From: Rahnella inusitata_A
GTDB lineage: Bacteria; Pseudomonadota; Gammaproteobacteria; Enterobacterales; Enterobacteriaceae
Direction: 5' to 3'
NCBI RefSeq assembly: GCF_965118895.1
Contig: NZ_CBCPJJ010000004.1
Coordinates: 1 to 64,000 of the forward strand
Length of the DNA stretch: 64,000 bases
The notes under the pieces were generated by a model. The model had not been told where the DNA came from. It made no database searches and worked only from the letters and a program-made list of their open reading frames with translations. The translations under genes and the position numbers were made by a program. The stretch's first letter is position 1; every line of letters starts with the position of its first letter. Shown one piece after another: positions 7,456 through 16,214 of the stretch.

Positions 7456-9318
7456 ATGAAACAGGCTCAGGACTACCTTAACGCCCTCAACCACGATTAC
7501 CTTAAAGTGCATCAGGACAAAGAAAATTTGTTCTGGCAAAACTACATGGGCATCGGTGATGACAACGTCGCCGAAGCGTTCTCCGCCGCCGAAACCGCCT
7601 ACAAACGTTTTATCGCCGAACCTTCCCGCCCGGCACAATTACGCCAGGTCATCGCTCAACTCGACAATCAAAAACTCGATAAAGACGGTGAAGCCGTTCT
7701 CCACGGCCTGCGCGGCTGGCTGAACTTCTTCGACTGTAACGTGATCGAAGACCCCAAAGCGCAGGCGCTGCTGGATGACATTATTCAGGCCGAATCCGCG
7801 TTGTTTGGTAAGCGTAAGCAGTACCGCATGACGCACATCAACAGCAAAGGCGAGCGCGTGAGCGCTTCACTTGGCGAGCTGCTGACCAACCAGGCGAACA
7901 ACGAAAACGAAACCTATCGCCGCAGTTCGCAGAATGCGCTGCGTGAACTGGAAGAGTGGTTGCTGCACAACGGCTTGCCGGAGCTTATCAGTCTGCGCAA
8001 CCGCTTTGCGCGCCAGCTCGGTTACCGCAACTATTTCGACTATAAAGTGAATAAAACCGAGCGTATGACGCCGGAACAGCTGTTCGCTATCCTCGATCGG
8101 TTCGAAGAGCAAACCCGCGAAAGTAACACGCGCAGCCTGAATGAACTGGTCGCGCGCGAAGGCGATGCCGCGCTGCTGCCGTGGAATATCCGCTTCGCCA
8201 GCGCCGGTGACGTCACCCGTCAGCTCGATCCTTACTTCCCGTTTGCCGATTCACTGCGCCGCTGGATTGACAGCTTTAAGCGCCTGAACATCGGTTTTAA
8301 TGGCGCAGATATGCAGCTGGATCTGCTGGTGCGTGAAGGCAAATTCGAAAACGGCTTTATGCATGGTCCGGTACCTCCGTTCTTTGATAACGGTAAGTGG
8401 GTGCCTGCGGTGATCAACTTCACCAGTCTGGCGAAACCCGACCAGATAGGCAGCGGTGCCAGCGGGCTGAATACGCTGTTCCATGAAGGCGGCCACGCGG
8501 CGCACTTCGCCAATATCCGCCAGAATGCGCCATGCTTCTCGCAGGAGTTCCCGCCGACGTCGATGGCCTATGCCGAAACGCAGTCGATGTTCTGCGACAG
8601 TCTGCTTGATGACGCCGACTGGCTGAAGCGCTATGCCAAAAACGCCGCTGGTGAATCCGTGCCTGACGAACTGATCCACGCCAGTATCGAGGCTCGCCAG
8701 CCGATGCGCTCGTTCAACGAACGTCACATTTTGCTGGTGCCGTATTTCGAATGGCAGCTGTATCAATGGCCTGATGAAAAACGCACGCCGGAAGCAATGA
8801 TCGCGCTGGCGCGTGACATCGAAACCCATATTCTCGGTGTGACCGGCAGCCCGCGTCCGACGCTGGCAATTCCACATCTGCTGTCGATGGAATCGGCCTG
8901 CTCTTATCAGGGTTATCTGCTGGCGATGATGGCCGTTGAGCAAACTCGCGCGTTCTTCCTCAAACGTGACGGCTACCTCACTGATAACCCGGCAATCGGC
9001 CCTGATCTGGCGAAACATTACTGGACGCCGGGCAACAGCGTGAGCCACGACGAAACGCTGCGCAGCCTGACCGGTGAAGGGTTCAATCCGGCGTATCTGG
9101 CGCAGGCCTGTAATCAGACGGTCGATGCAGCGTGGCAGGACGCGCAGCAAACCATCGAGCTGGCATCCAAGCGCGAACAGCCGGAAGCGGATTTTGACCT
9201 CAATGTGCATATCCGGGTGATCGACGGCAAACGCATTCTGGCCGACAGCGCGGATGGCGACGAGGCGATGTGTCAGGATTTTGCGGACTTCGTGGAACAG
9301 AACTATCCGGCGAAGTAA
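7456..9318 (+). CDS. M3-family zinc oligopeptidase (oligoendopeptidase F-like)
   Basis: 620 aa, cytosolic (no signal peptide). The zinc-protease motif HEGGH is at residues 343-347, with the second Glu zinc ligand expected in the following helix (SMAYAETQSMF). The FNERHILLVPYFEWQLYQW region and the C-terminal half are typical of M3 peptidases. The sequence differs from E. coli Dcp and PrlC, so it is a third M3 type; family members degrade short peptides. Ribosome site AGAGAAG precedes the ATG. Followed by a strong terminator at 9342. No operon partner. Confidence 0.88.
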   Translation: MKQAQDYLNALNHDYLKVHQDKENLFWQNYMGIGDDNVAEAFSAAETAYKRFIAEPSRPAQLRQVIAQLDNQKLDKDGEAVLHGLRGWLNFFDCNVIEDPKAQALLDDIIQAESALFGKRKQYRMTHINSKGERVSASLGELLTNQANNENETYRRSSQNALRELEEWLLHNGLPELISLRNRFARQLGYRNYFDYKVNKTERMTPEQLFAILDRFEEQTRESNTRSLNELVAREGDAALLPWNIRFASAGDVTRQLDPYFPFADSLRRWIDSFKRLNIGFNGADMQLDLLVREGKFENGFMHGPVPPFFDNGKWVPAVINFTSLAKPDQIGSGASGLNTLFHEGGHAAHFANIRQNAPCFSQEFPPTSMAYAETQSMFCDSLLDDADWLKRYAKNAAGESVPDELIHASIEARQPMRSFNERHILLVPYFEWQLYQWPDEKRTPEAMIALARDIETHILGVTGSPRPTLAIPHLLSMESACSYQGYLLAMMAVEQTRAFFLKRDGYLTDNPAIGPDLAKHYWTPGNSVSHDETLRSLTGEGFNPAYLAQACNQTVDAAWQDAQQTIELASKREQPEADFDLNVHIRVIDGKRILADSADGDEAMCQDFADFVEQNYPAK

Positions 9319-9341
9319 CTGCCTGAAAGCCTGAAAATAAA

Positions 9342-9377
9342 AACCGCCGCCGGGGTGAAATCCGGCGGCGGTTTTTT
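9342..9377. terminator. Rho-independent terminator, bidirectional
   Basis: Stem AACCGCCGCCGG / CCGGCGGCGGTT (9342-9353 with 9362-9373) followed by TTTT, and preceded by AAAA on the other strand. It lies between the convergent peptidase and flavin reductase-like genes and can serve both. Confidence 0.93.
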
Positions 9378-9392
9378 GTTGTCCGGGAGCGG

Positions 9393-10022
9393 TCAGCGGG
9401 CGTCGGGGCGGATTAAATCAAAGCGTAATTCTTCGGAAATGCCGTAATAGGCGGAAGGGCCTCCGGCGCGCAAGACCGGCTCGGCGAGGGCGGTCTGATA
9501 GATGCCGTCCACCAGCAGGTGCGGGGCGATATGCACGGCGACAACTTCACCGAGCACCAGCCAGGTATCAATATCGCCACCGGCGGCAGTTTTCAGCTGA
9601 ATGCACTGCGTCAGCTTACATTCGAAATTGACCGGGCTTTCGAGAACGCGATCGGCGGCGACGATTTTACCCGGCTGCGGCGTCAGGCCTGCGAAGTCGA
9701 ACTCGTCGTTACCGCGCTCCAGTGACGCCGAGCTTTCATTCATTTTCACCGCCAATGCCCGCGTCGTCAGGTTCCAGACGAATTCACCGGTTTCGACGAT
9801 ATTCGCCACGCTGTCTTTCCAGCCACTGCTGGCGAAACCAATGATCGGTGGACGATAATTGAAACAGTTAAAGAAGCTGTAAGGCGCGAGATTGCGCTGG
9901 CCTGTGGCATTGCGTGAGGAAATCCAGCCGATCGGGCGCGGACCGACAATGGCGTTGAGCGGGTCGTGCGGCAGACCGTGACCGGATGCGGGTTCGTAAT
10001 AATAGCGATCATCAGCGTTCAT
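9393..10022 (-). CDS. Flavin reductase-like domain protein (FMN-binding split barrel)
   Basis: 209 aa; start chosen at ATG 10022 with AGAGGAA seven bases upstream. The motif VGPRPIGWISSRNATGQRNLAPYS (residues 26-49, given in two parts: VGPRPIGWISS then GQRNLAPYSFFN) is the FMN-binding signature of the DIM6/NTAB family. Members are NAD(P)H:flavin reductases or stand-alone FMN proteins that supply reduced flavin to monooxygenases. No monooxygenase gene is adjacent, so the partner is unknown. Monocistronic, convergent with the peptidase. Confidence 0.83.
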   Translation of the reverse strand: MNADDRYYYEPASGHGLPHDPLNAIVGPRPIGWISSRNATGQRNLAPYSFFNCFNYRPPIIGFASSGWKDSVANIVETGEFVWNLTTRALAVKMNESSASLERGNDEFDFAGLTPQPGKIVAADRVLESPVNFECKLTQCIQLKTAAGGDIDTWLVLGEVVAVHIAPHLLVDGIYQTALAEPVLRAGGPSAYYGISEELRFDLIRPDAR

Positions 10023-10227
10023 GATATTCCTCTGGCAATGTATTGATTTAGTTTCTGAATACCAGATTACCCATTTTGAAGGTGGATTGGCGGTTTTTAT
10101 GTGCCCCCGCCGGTGAGCATCCGGCAGGCGGCGACGGTTTGTGGTATCTTGTGCGGCAATAAATGAATATCCCACGCCCCATCGCATGTTTTATGCGTCG
10201 CGCACACCTTTTCGGAGAGTCACTCAG

Positions 10228-11193
10228 GTGGAAAAAAAGAAAGTCTTCCCTCAGGAAAAAAGCGGTCTTCACCCGCGAAATCGTCATCGCAGCCGCTATG
10301 ATTTCCCGGCCCTGATTGCCAACAATCCCGACCTGGCGCCGTTCGTCACTGAAAACAAATGGGGCGATCTATCGGTTGATTTCGCTAATGCCCAGGCAGT
10401 CAAAGCGCTGAATCGCGCATTACTGCATGATTGCTATCAGATTGAAAACTGGGATATTCCGGCTGATTATCTTTGTCCGCCAATTCCGGGGCGTGCGGAT
10501 TACGTGCACCATCTGGCCGATTTGCTGGCGAGCAGCAACAACGGCAATATTCCGCAGGGCAAAGATATTTCCGTGCTGGATATCGGCGTTGGCGCCAACT
10601 GTATTTACCCGATTATCGGCCTGCGCGAATATGGCTGGCGCTTTACCGCCAGTGAGATCGACCCGGTCTCTATGGCTGCTGCTAAGAAAATCGTAGCGAC
10701 CAACCCGCAGCTGACCAATCAGGTACGTTTCCGTTTGCAGGCTAAACCGCAGCGTATTCTCGATACCATTATTCGTCACGATGAGCGTTACGACGCCGTG
10801 CTGTGTAACCCGCCGTTCCACTCCTCTGCGGCGGATGCGGCGTCCGGCAGCCAGCGTAAGCGTCAGAATCTGGGGCTGGATCGTCGCGCCACGTCTGAGC
10901 TTAACTTCGGTGGTCAGCACAATGAACTGTGGTGTGAAGGCGGCGAAGAAGCCTTTGTGACCCGCATGGCGGAAGAGAGTGCAGGTAAAGCGCAGAACTG
11001 TTTCTGGTACACCGTGCTGGTTTCTAAAAAAACCACGCTGCCGTTGCTGTATGACGCGCTGAATGAAGAAGGCGTAACGGACATTCGCACCGTCGAAATG
11101 GTCCACGGTAACAAAATCAGCCGCTTCGTTGCCTGGACGTTCCTGACGCCATCGCAGCAAAAAAGCTGGGCAATTAAACGCTGGTCAGTCTGA
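10228..11193 (+). CDS. rlmF: RlmF, 23S rRNA (adenine-1618 N6) methyltransferase
   Basis: 321 aa. The start is a GTG (MEKKKVFPQEKSGLHPRNRHR) with GGAGAG nine bases upstream; the longer open frame to 10141 lacks a ribosome site. SAM-binding motif DIGVGANCIYP and the N6-adenine methyltransferase motif NPPF at residues 194-197. Blocks SVDFANAQAVKALN, CPPIPGRADYVHHLADLL and NLGL match E. coli RlmF (YbiN) closely. Role: methylates A1618 of 23S rRNA during ribosome assembly. A poor hairpin follows at about 11209-11250. Confidence 0.95.
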   Translation: MEKKKVFPQEKSGLHPRNRHRSRYDFPALIANNPDLAPFVTENKWGDLSVDFANAQAVKALNRALLHDCYQIENWDIPADYLCPPIPGRADYVHHLADLLASSNNGNIPQGKDISVLDIGVGANCIYPIIGLREYGWRFTASEIDPVSMAAAKKIVATNPQLTNQVRFRLQAKPQRILDTIIRHDERYDAVLCNPPFHSSAADAASGSQRKRQNLGLDRRATSELNFGGQHNELWCEGGEEAFVTRMAEESAGKAQNCFWYTVLVSKKTTLPLLYDALNEEGVTDIRTVEMVHGNKISRFVAWTFLTPSQQKSWAIKRWSV

Positions 11194-11531
11194 TCACGAC
11201 GTGAAATGAAACATTCCAGCGTGTTCATCTGTTCATGAGCGCGCTGGAAAAATAGTCCGGTCGCCCCCTTTCTTTTTGAGTGGATTAAATTATGCTTAAT
11301 TCACTATAAAAAAGCTTATTAGTTATCAAAGTAATGATTCTTTGCGTTATTTTATTATCACAGCATTGGTGATTATGTTGTTGCCTGCCTGAAACCCACC
11401 CAGGGGTCAGACTAATGTTTCGCTGCTTGTTAGTTCGGTCACTAATAACCTGCGGACTTAGCACGTGTTTATTTTTCAATTAATGGCGTTTACGCATTAA
11501 TTCACGTTATCAGCCACAGGGTGTCTGTCCT
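11194..11531. other. Non-coding gap with hairpin and palindrome upstream of the chemoreceptor
   Basis: No gene seen. Near rlmF an inverted repeat TTCCAGCG / CGCTGGAA encloses ATGA/TTCAT pairing (about 11212-11251), possibly a weak terminator. At 11478-11502, 30 bp before the chemoreceptor start, lies AATTAATG / CATTAATT around GCGT-TT-ACGC, a good candidate operator. The rest is AT-rich and unassigned. Confidence 0.5.
11478..11502. promoter_or_regulatory. Palindrome upstream of the PAS-PAS chemoreceptor gene
   Basis: Outer arms AATTAATG (11478-11485) and CATTAATT (11495-11502), inner arms GCGT / ACGC with a TT centre and one offset base. Placement just upstream of the start suggests a regulator site; the binding protein is unknown. 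Confidence 0.4.
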
Positions 11532-12836
11532 ATGCAATTATTCTCTCATCAATTTAGTACGGCCTGGCGTGAAAAATACTCGGCTATTCAGCAGGCTGTT
11601 CCGATGATTGCCTTCACGCCAGATGGCGTGGTGCTTGAGGTGAACGATTTGTTCCTCAACGGCATGGGCTACAGTCGGCAGGAAGTCGTCGGCCAGCCAC
11701 ACCGGATATTTTGCACCCCGGAGTTTGTCGCCAGTGATGCATACCGGCTGCACTGGGAAGGGCTACGGCAGGGGAAGTCGGTCAGCGGGAATATCAAACG
11801 GGTGCGTAAGAACGGCAACATTATCTGGCTGGAAGCCACCTATATCCCGGTTAAAAATAAGCAGGGCAAAGTCACTGAAATAATTAAAATTGCCAGCGAT
11901 GTTTCTGAACGGGTTAATGAATCACATGAGCACAATGGCATTTATCAGGCACTTGAGCGTTCCATGGCGCTCATTACCTTTACGCCAGAGGGTCACATCA
12001 TTTCTGCAAACAATAACTTCCTCAAAGTCATGCGCTATTCTCTGCAACAAATTAAAGGTCATTCCCATTCGATGTTTTGCCTGCCGAAATATCGTGATTC
12101 CCATGATTACCGCAATCACTGGCAACGTCTGAAAAACGGTGAGTTTATTCTTGGACGTTTCGAACGCATTAATGGCCGCGGGCAGAGTATCTGGCTGGAA
12201 GCAAGTTATAACCCGGTGATGGACGACGATGGCAAGGTGCTGAAAGTGGTCAAAATCGCGCAGGACATCACCAGCCAGATGACTCAGCAGCGTCAGCAGG
12301 AAAGCATGATGACGCACGTTCACGAGCTTTCTCTCACCACTGATAAAACCGCTGCCGAAGGCGTCACCATTGTGCAGAAAGCGGTGGAAGATATGCAGGA
12401 AGTCGAGGCATTAGCGCGTCGCACCTCCGACATCATCGGCCAGCTCGGCCAGACGTCAGAACGTATCGGCGAGATGGTGGATACCATCCGGCGCATTTCC
12501 TCGCAAACCAATCTGCTGGCCATCAACGCCACGATTGAAGCCGCCCATGCCGGGGAGCAGGGCAGAGGTTTCGCCGTCGTCGCCGGAGAAGTCCGGTCAC
12601 TGGCCGATCAGTCCCGCAAAGCGGCCGTCGAGATTGACCAGCTGACGCAGAACATCCGCGAGGGCGTCATGGCCGCAATTGACGGTATGGGCAACTGCGT
12701 TAACCGCGCAGGCGGCGGTGTTACGCTTAGCCGCAATGCGGGCGATGTCATTAATCAGGTGAATCTGGGGATGCAGGATCTGGTGCGGATGATGGCGGAG
12801 TTTTCGGTGATCGCGGGGGAGCGGAGCAGACAGTAG
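11532..12836 (+). CDS. Soluble PAS-PAS methyl-accepting chemotaxis-type receptor (BdlA-like)
   Basis: 434 aa without signal peptide or membrane span. Two PAS domains in tandem (about 13-127 and 135-250); both carry the GH/GQP..FC and SIWLEA/IIWLEA blocks and a PAC-like end (VVKIAQDIT, IIKIASDVS). A compact MCP signalling domain follows (about 275-430) with the hairpin-tip sequence ISSQTNLLAINATIEAAHAG and GRGFAVVAGEVRSLA. This architecture and size match Pseudomonas BdlA, a cytosolic receptor that governs biofilm dispersal; whether this protein signals to CheA or acts like BdlA is inference. Not beside flagellar or che genes. Followed by repeat copy A. Confidence 0.88.
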   Translation: MQLFSHQFSTAWREKYSAIQQAVPMIAFTPDGVVLEVNDLFLNGMGYSRQEVVGQPHRIFCTPEFVASDAYRLHWEGLRQGKSVSGNIKRVRKNGNIIWLEATYIPVKNKQGKVTEIIKIASDVSERVNESHEHNGIYQALERSMALITFTPEGHIISANNNFLKVMRYSLQQIKGHSHSMFCLPKYRDSHDYRNHWQRLKNGEFILGRFERINGRGQSIWLEASYNPVMDDDGKVLKVVKIAQDITSQMTQQRQQESMMTHVHELSLTTDKTAAEGVTIVQKAVEDMQEVEALARRTSDIIGQLGQTSERIGEMVDTIRRISSQTNLLAINATIEAAHAGEQGRGFAVVAGEVRSLADQSRKAAVEIDQLTQNIREGVMAAIDGMGNCVNRAGGGVTLSRNAGDVINQVNLGMQDLVRMMAEFSVIAGERSRQ

Positions 12837-12926
12837 AGTGGCAGTCAGAATGGATCGCAGCGGTGAGAGCCGTTTGAAAATGGCAGAAATTTATGAAGAG
12901 CCACTCGGATCAATTTAACGGCAAAT

Positions 12927-13521
12927 TCAAAGTCAAGACCTTGGGTTGCCACCCAAACTGGCCTTAAGAGGCGCCTATCGCCGCGCCTCTTAAGAATCTC
13001 CGGCTCTTGAAAACAGGTGCCATGCAGACCGGCTATGTTTCAGCGGCTTTCGCTATTACCGCAAAATCCCGCCGCTGCGCGGTGCCCTTCGGTCGGGTTA
13101 CAACCCGCGCGAACAAACGCGCGGTTTTCCACCTCTCCCTCCAGCGTGATTTTTGAAAGCGGCCATGGGCTTTCTAGGTCACAACTTCACCGGCTAGGAT
13201 CATTTCAAAAAAACAAATACGCTGTGCAAGTTTTCATTTTTATTTTTTAAAAAGGTGTGATGGCGCGATCAAAAAATCCTGCTGAACGGAGCGGCCTGAA
13301 GACCTGTGGCTTCAGGACCGAGTGAAGGCACCGCGCAGCGGCAGGGTTTTGCGCCACACGCAGGATTCAAAGATCATGTCCGTTGTACCAGCGATAGCGC
13401 GTGTTTGAAGAAAGCGTGGGAGATCAAAGAGGGAGGCGCTTTCCTCCCTCTTTGGCGGTTTCGGCACAGAGTGTTAAGTGATCACTGCGCGCGAGAAACC
13501 GAAATATTCTCGGTCATTATT
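12927..13521 (+). repeat. Long intergenic palindromic repeat, copy A (full length)
   Basis: About 595 bp filling the gap between the chemoreceptor and ybiO. From left to right: short hairpin TTGGGT/ACCCAA; perfect 12-bp hairpin (12963-12974 with 12983-12994); GC-rich module in inverted orientation (about 13019-13165); AT-rich centre (about 13190-13258); related module in direct orientation (about 13261-13410); perfect 12-bp terminal hairpin (13425-13436 with 13443-13454); conserved tail with TAAGTGATCAC and CGAGAA/TTCTCG. The 15-mer GCCGCTGCGCGGTGC at 13071 is exactly reverse-complemented at 13328. Same layout as copy B; no transposase or credible ORF. Not an element I can name. Confidence 0.8.
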
Positions 13522-13528
13522 CAATCAG

Positions 13529-15751
13529 CTATTGCGTGGCACCCGCATTGATCCCCGGCTGCGCCCCGTCGCCGTTATAAATCTGAACTGCCTGCTTCGG
13601 CATCTCAATTCCCGCCTGCGCGAAGTGATTCTTCACCAACCGGTCAAGCGCATATTGCACCGTCCATTGTTCCAGAGCCTTGGTTCGCACCAGCACGCGC
13701 AGGGTGAAGAACTGATCGCCTAATCCCACAACGCCCTGATAGGTCGGTTCGCCGAGCAGCAGCGGTTTGATGTTTTCATCTTGCTTCAGCGCTTCAACGG
13801 CCTCGCGCAGAACGGCGTTGGCGGCATCGACGTCTTCGTCGCGACTGACGTTATAACTGGCGCGATAAACGCCAAACTCGCGTTCGTAGTTGGAGAGCGT
13901 GGTGATCGAAGAGTACGGAACAATGTGATAGACGCCGTAAATATCGCGCAGGCCAATCGAGCGGATGGTCATGCGTTCCACGGTGCCGCTGATGCCCATC
14001 ACCGTGACGTATTCTCCGGTATTCATGCCGTTTTCAAACTGGATAAAAATCCCGGTGATCACGTCTTTCACCAGCGTTTGCGCGCCGAAGCTGACTGCCA
14101 GACCCAGCGCACCGGCACCGGCCAGCAGCGGGGCGATATTTAGCCCGACCTGAGACAGCATGATCATAATGGTAATGGTACAAATCACGATGGCCAGCAC
14201 GTTGCGAAACAGCGTCAGCAGCGTGCGCTCACGGGCGCTGGGGCGCGCACCGTTGCTCAGTTCCTGCGCCAGACGATGTTCAATCACACTGGCGAGCAGC
14301 GTCCAGGCGACAATCGCGAAGCACAGAATAAACAGCATATGGCCCAGCCCGCTGATCACCTTCTCGCCGGTTTCGGTCATGAACCATTTATTCAGATTAA
14401 AGATTTGCCATGCATCGAGCAGGGAGAGTGTGACGCTCAGTACCACCAGCACGCGGATGATTTTCAGACCCGCGGGAATGTAGGAGTTGATGCGTTTTTC
14501 CAGCAGCGGATAGCGGCGGTTGACGTCGTCAGGCAGGGTGATACGACGGCTGATCCAGCGCGAAAGCAGGCCGGAAATCAACGCGCCAAGACCGATAATC
14601 ACCAGACTTTTGATGGTCGCGGCCATCATAAAGCGCAGGCTACCGGCGAAATCAAACTGCGAAAGGAAGAACAGCACCACAAAATAACTGACCGCCAGCA
14701 GGTGCCAGACATGGCCGAGGGCGCGCAGGATCACGCTGAAAAACGCCATAGAGCGTTCGGCCAACTGATTGAATTCATGATGGATAGTGCGGCGGTTATG
14801 CAGGATAAGCCAGCTGGCGTAAATCGTCAGCGACAGCATTACTACAAAGTTCACCACGGCGGCGGTGGTGTAGTTGATTTGCGTGGCGACCACCGGCACG
14901 CCGACCATCAGCGCATAGCCGATCAGGCCGCTCACCCACGCCAGACGGGTATTCCAGTAGCGGGCCGTGACGTCAGCCAGCGGGAAAGGGCGCAGATAGC
15001 CGAAGCTGGGTGAAAAGATCAATCGCAGGACGGCTTTGAAGAATTCGATCACCGCGAAGGCACTGAGGAACAACGCCTGCAAACGCGCAATCAGCGGGCT
15101 GCCACCGTTGACGTACTGGGTAAACAAATTCCCGGCGGCAACGGTCAGCAATAAAATGCCGAGATCGACCGCGAACGCACCGATGATGCTGGCGGGCAGT
15201 TTGTACCAGTGCGTCTCTTTCATCCGCGCATGATTTCCCCAGCGGCCGAGGCGCAGGTACAGCGGGCCGATTAACCGGCGGATCAGATGGAAAAATGCAA
15301 AGGTCACCACGACGGTCAGCAGGAAATAACCCAGTACCTGGAAGAAACGGGCGGCATTAAAATGGTGCTGAGGACCGGAGTTGATGGTGTCTTTAAGCAC
15401 CTGGACACGTTTCATGATCCCAGAAGCGGTTTGCTGGGTGGTATCCACCAGCTGATCAATCAGCGACAGCTGTTCAGCCTGCGGTGCAGTTTTTTCGCTG
15501 GCCGTTTTGGCTGCGTCAGGGTTGCCTGCGGCGGCTTCGCGTAGATGGGTAATCAGTTCAGCGCGGGCTTTGTCATCCTGAAGAATATCGGCCAGCGCGG
15601 CGTAAGAGGCTTTTTGCTGATCGCCCGCAGCGGGTTTCTCCTCAGCCGCGTGGCTGAAGGCGCTGAACATGGCGAGGGTGATAAACAGCAGAGCCGAAAA
15701 TAGATGTGTATGGATGCGGTGAGCCAACGGAGTCCTGTCGTTATGCGGCAT
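13529..15751 (-). CDS. ybiO: YbiO (MscM), moderate-conductance mechanosensitive channel
   Basis: 740 aa, against 741 in E. coli YbiO. Signal peptide (about 1-35), a periplasmic domain with coiled-coil character to about 120, many membrane spans, then the MscS core: pore helix region GLNIAPLLAGAGALGLAVSF with QTLVKDVITGIFI, then the beta domain (TGEYVTVMGISGTVERMTIRSIGLRD) and the C-terminal alpha-beta vestibule ending in a short low-complexity tail. Role: inner-membrane channel that opens on hypo-osmotic shock. Flanked on both sides by copies of the long intergenic repeat: A starts its 3' flank and C lies in its 5' flank. Confidence 0.95.
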   Translation of the reverse strand: MPHNDRTPLAHRIHTHLFSALLFITLAMFSAFSHAAEEKPAAGDQQKASYAALADILQDDKARAELITHLREAAAGNPDAAKTASEKTAPQAEQLSLIDQLVDTTQQTASGIMKRVQVLKDTINSGPQHHFNAARFFQVLGYFLLTVVVTFAFFHLIRRLIGPLYLRLGRWGNHARMKETHWYKLPASIIGAFAVDLGILLLTVAAGNLFTQYVNGGSPLIARLQALFLSAFAVIEFFKAVLRLIFSPSFGYLRPFPLADVTARYWNTRLAWVSGLIGYALMVGVPVVATQINYTTAAVVNFVVMLSLTIYASWLILHNRRTIHHEFNQLAERSMAFFSVILRALGHVWHLLAVSYFVVLFFLSQFDFAGSLRFMMAATIKSLVIIGLGALISGLLSRWISRRITLPDDVNRRYPLLEKRINSYIPAGLKIIRVLVVLSVTLSLLDAWQIFNLNKWFMTETGEKVISGLGHMLFILCFAIVAWTLLASVIEHRLAQELSNGARPSARERTLLTLFRNVLAIVICTITIMIMLSQVGLNIAPLLAGAGALGLAVSFGAQTLVKDVITGIFIQFENGMNTGEYVTVMGISGTVERMTIRSIGLRDIYGVYHIVPYSSITTLSNYEREFGVYRASYNVSRDEDVDAANAVLREAVEALKQDENIKPLLLGEPTYQGVVGLGDQFFTLRVLVRTKALEQWTVQYALDRLVKNHFAQAGIEMPKQAVQIYNGDGAQPGINAGATQ

Positions 15752-15942
15752 TGTTCCTCTCTCAAAATGACGGTTAATCGAAATTGTGCAGTCCTAAGGG
15801 TAAAGCAAGAGTGACCGTATTGTAGATAATTTGTGGCAAAACGTTGTGGGGTGACGTGCCATAGGCAGGGGAAGTGCAAAGTAATATATTTAATCTCATC
15901 GAGTTCATACTACCAAGCCTAAATGAGCTTTCGATTTACATA
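15752..15942. other. 5' flank of ybiO
   Basis: AT-rich gap upstream of the minus-strand ybiO start, presumably holding its promoter. I see no conserved operator or gene here; repeat copy C begins at about 15943. Confidence 0.4.
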
Positions 15943-16200
15943 GCCAGTGGCCGCGTTCAAAACGACGTTGAGTGAGTGGTGAGAAACCGCGAGAGCGGGT
16001 CCGAACCCGAAGCGAAAGCACCGCGCAGCGGCGGAGTTTGCGGCAATAACAGCGGCTGCTGAAACATACCCAGGATGCATGGCACGTGTTTTAAAAGCGG
16101 GGAGGGATCCAAAGGAGGGAAAGCACTTCCCTCCTTTGGTCGGTTTAGGCGCGGCGAACTAAGTGATCACCGTACCTAAGAAACCAAAATATTCTCGTTC
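15943..16200 (+). repeat. Long intergenic repeat, copy C (half element)
   Basis: About 258 bp between ybiO and glnQ. Bases 15950-16097 correspond to the left module of copies A and B but in the opposite orientation (AGGATGCATGGCACGTGTTT here, its reverse complement at about 43030-43050 in copy B). The 15-mer GCACCGCGCAGCGGC at 16018 is shared. It joins directly to the terminal hairpin (perfect 13-bp stem 16109-16121 with 16127-16139, loop AGCAC) and the tail CTAAGTGATCAC... ATATTCTCG. The left arm and AT-rich centre are absent. Confidence 0.75.
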
Positions 16201-16214
16201 AGATTTTCTGCAAC

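Noticed and set aside
8251..9210. 319-codon open frame antisense to the M3 peptidase
   Set aside because: Shadow of a high-GC gene with an intact zinc motif on the other strand; no family resemblance.
12927..13521. Insertion sequence explanation for element A
   Set aside because: No transposase frame and no clean terminal inverted repeats with target duplication visible by eye.
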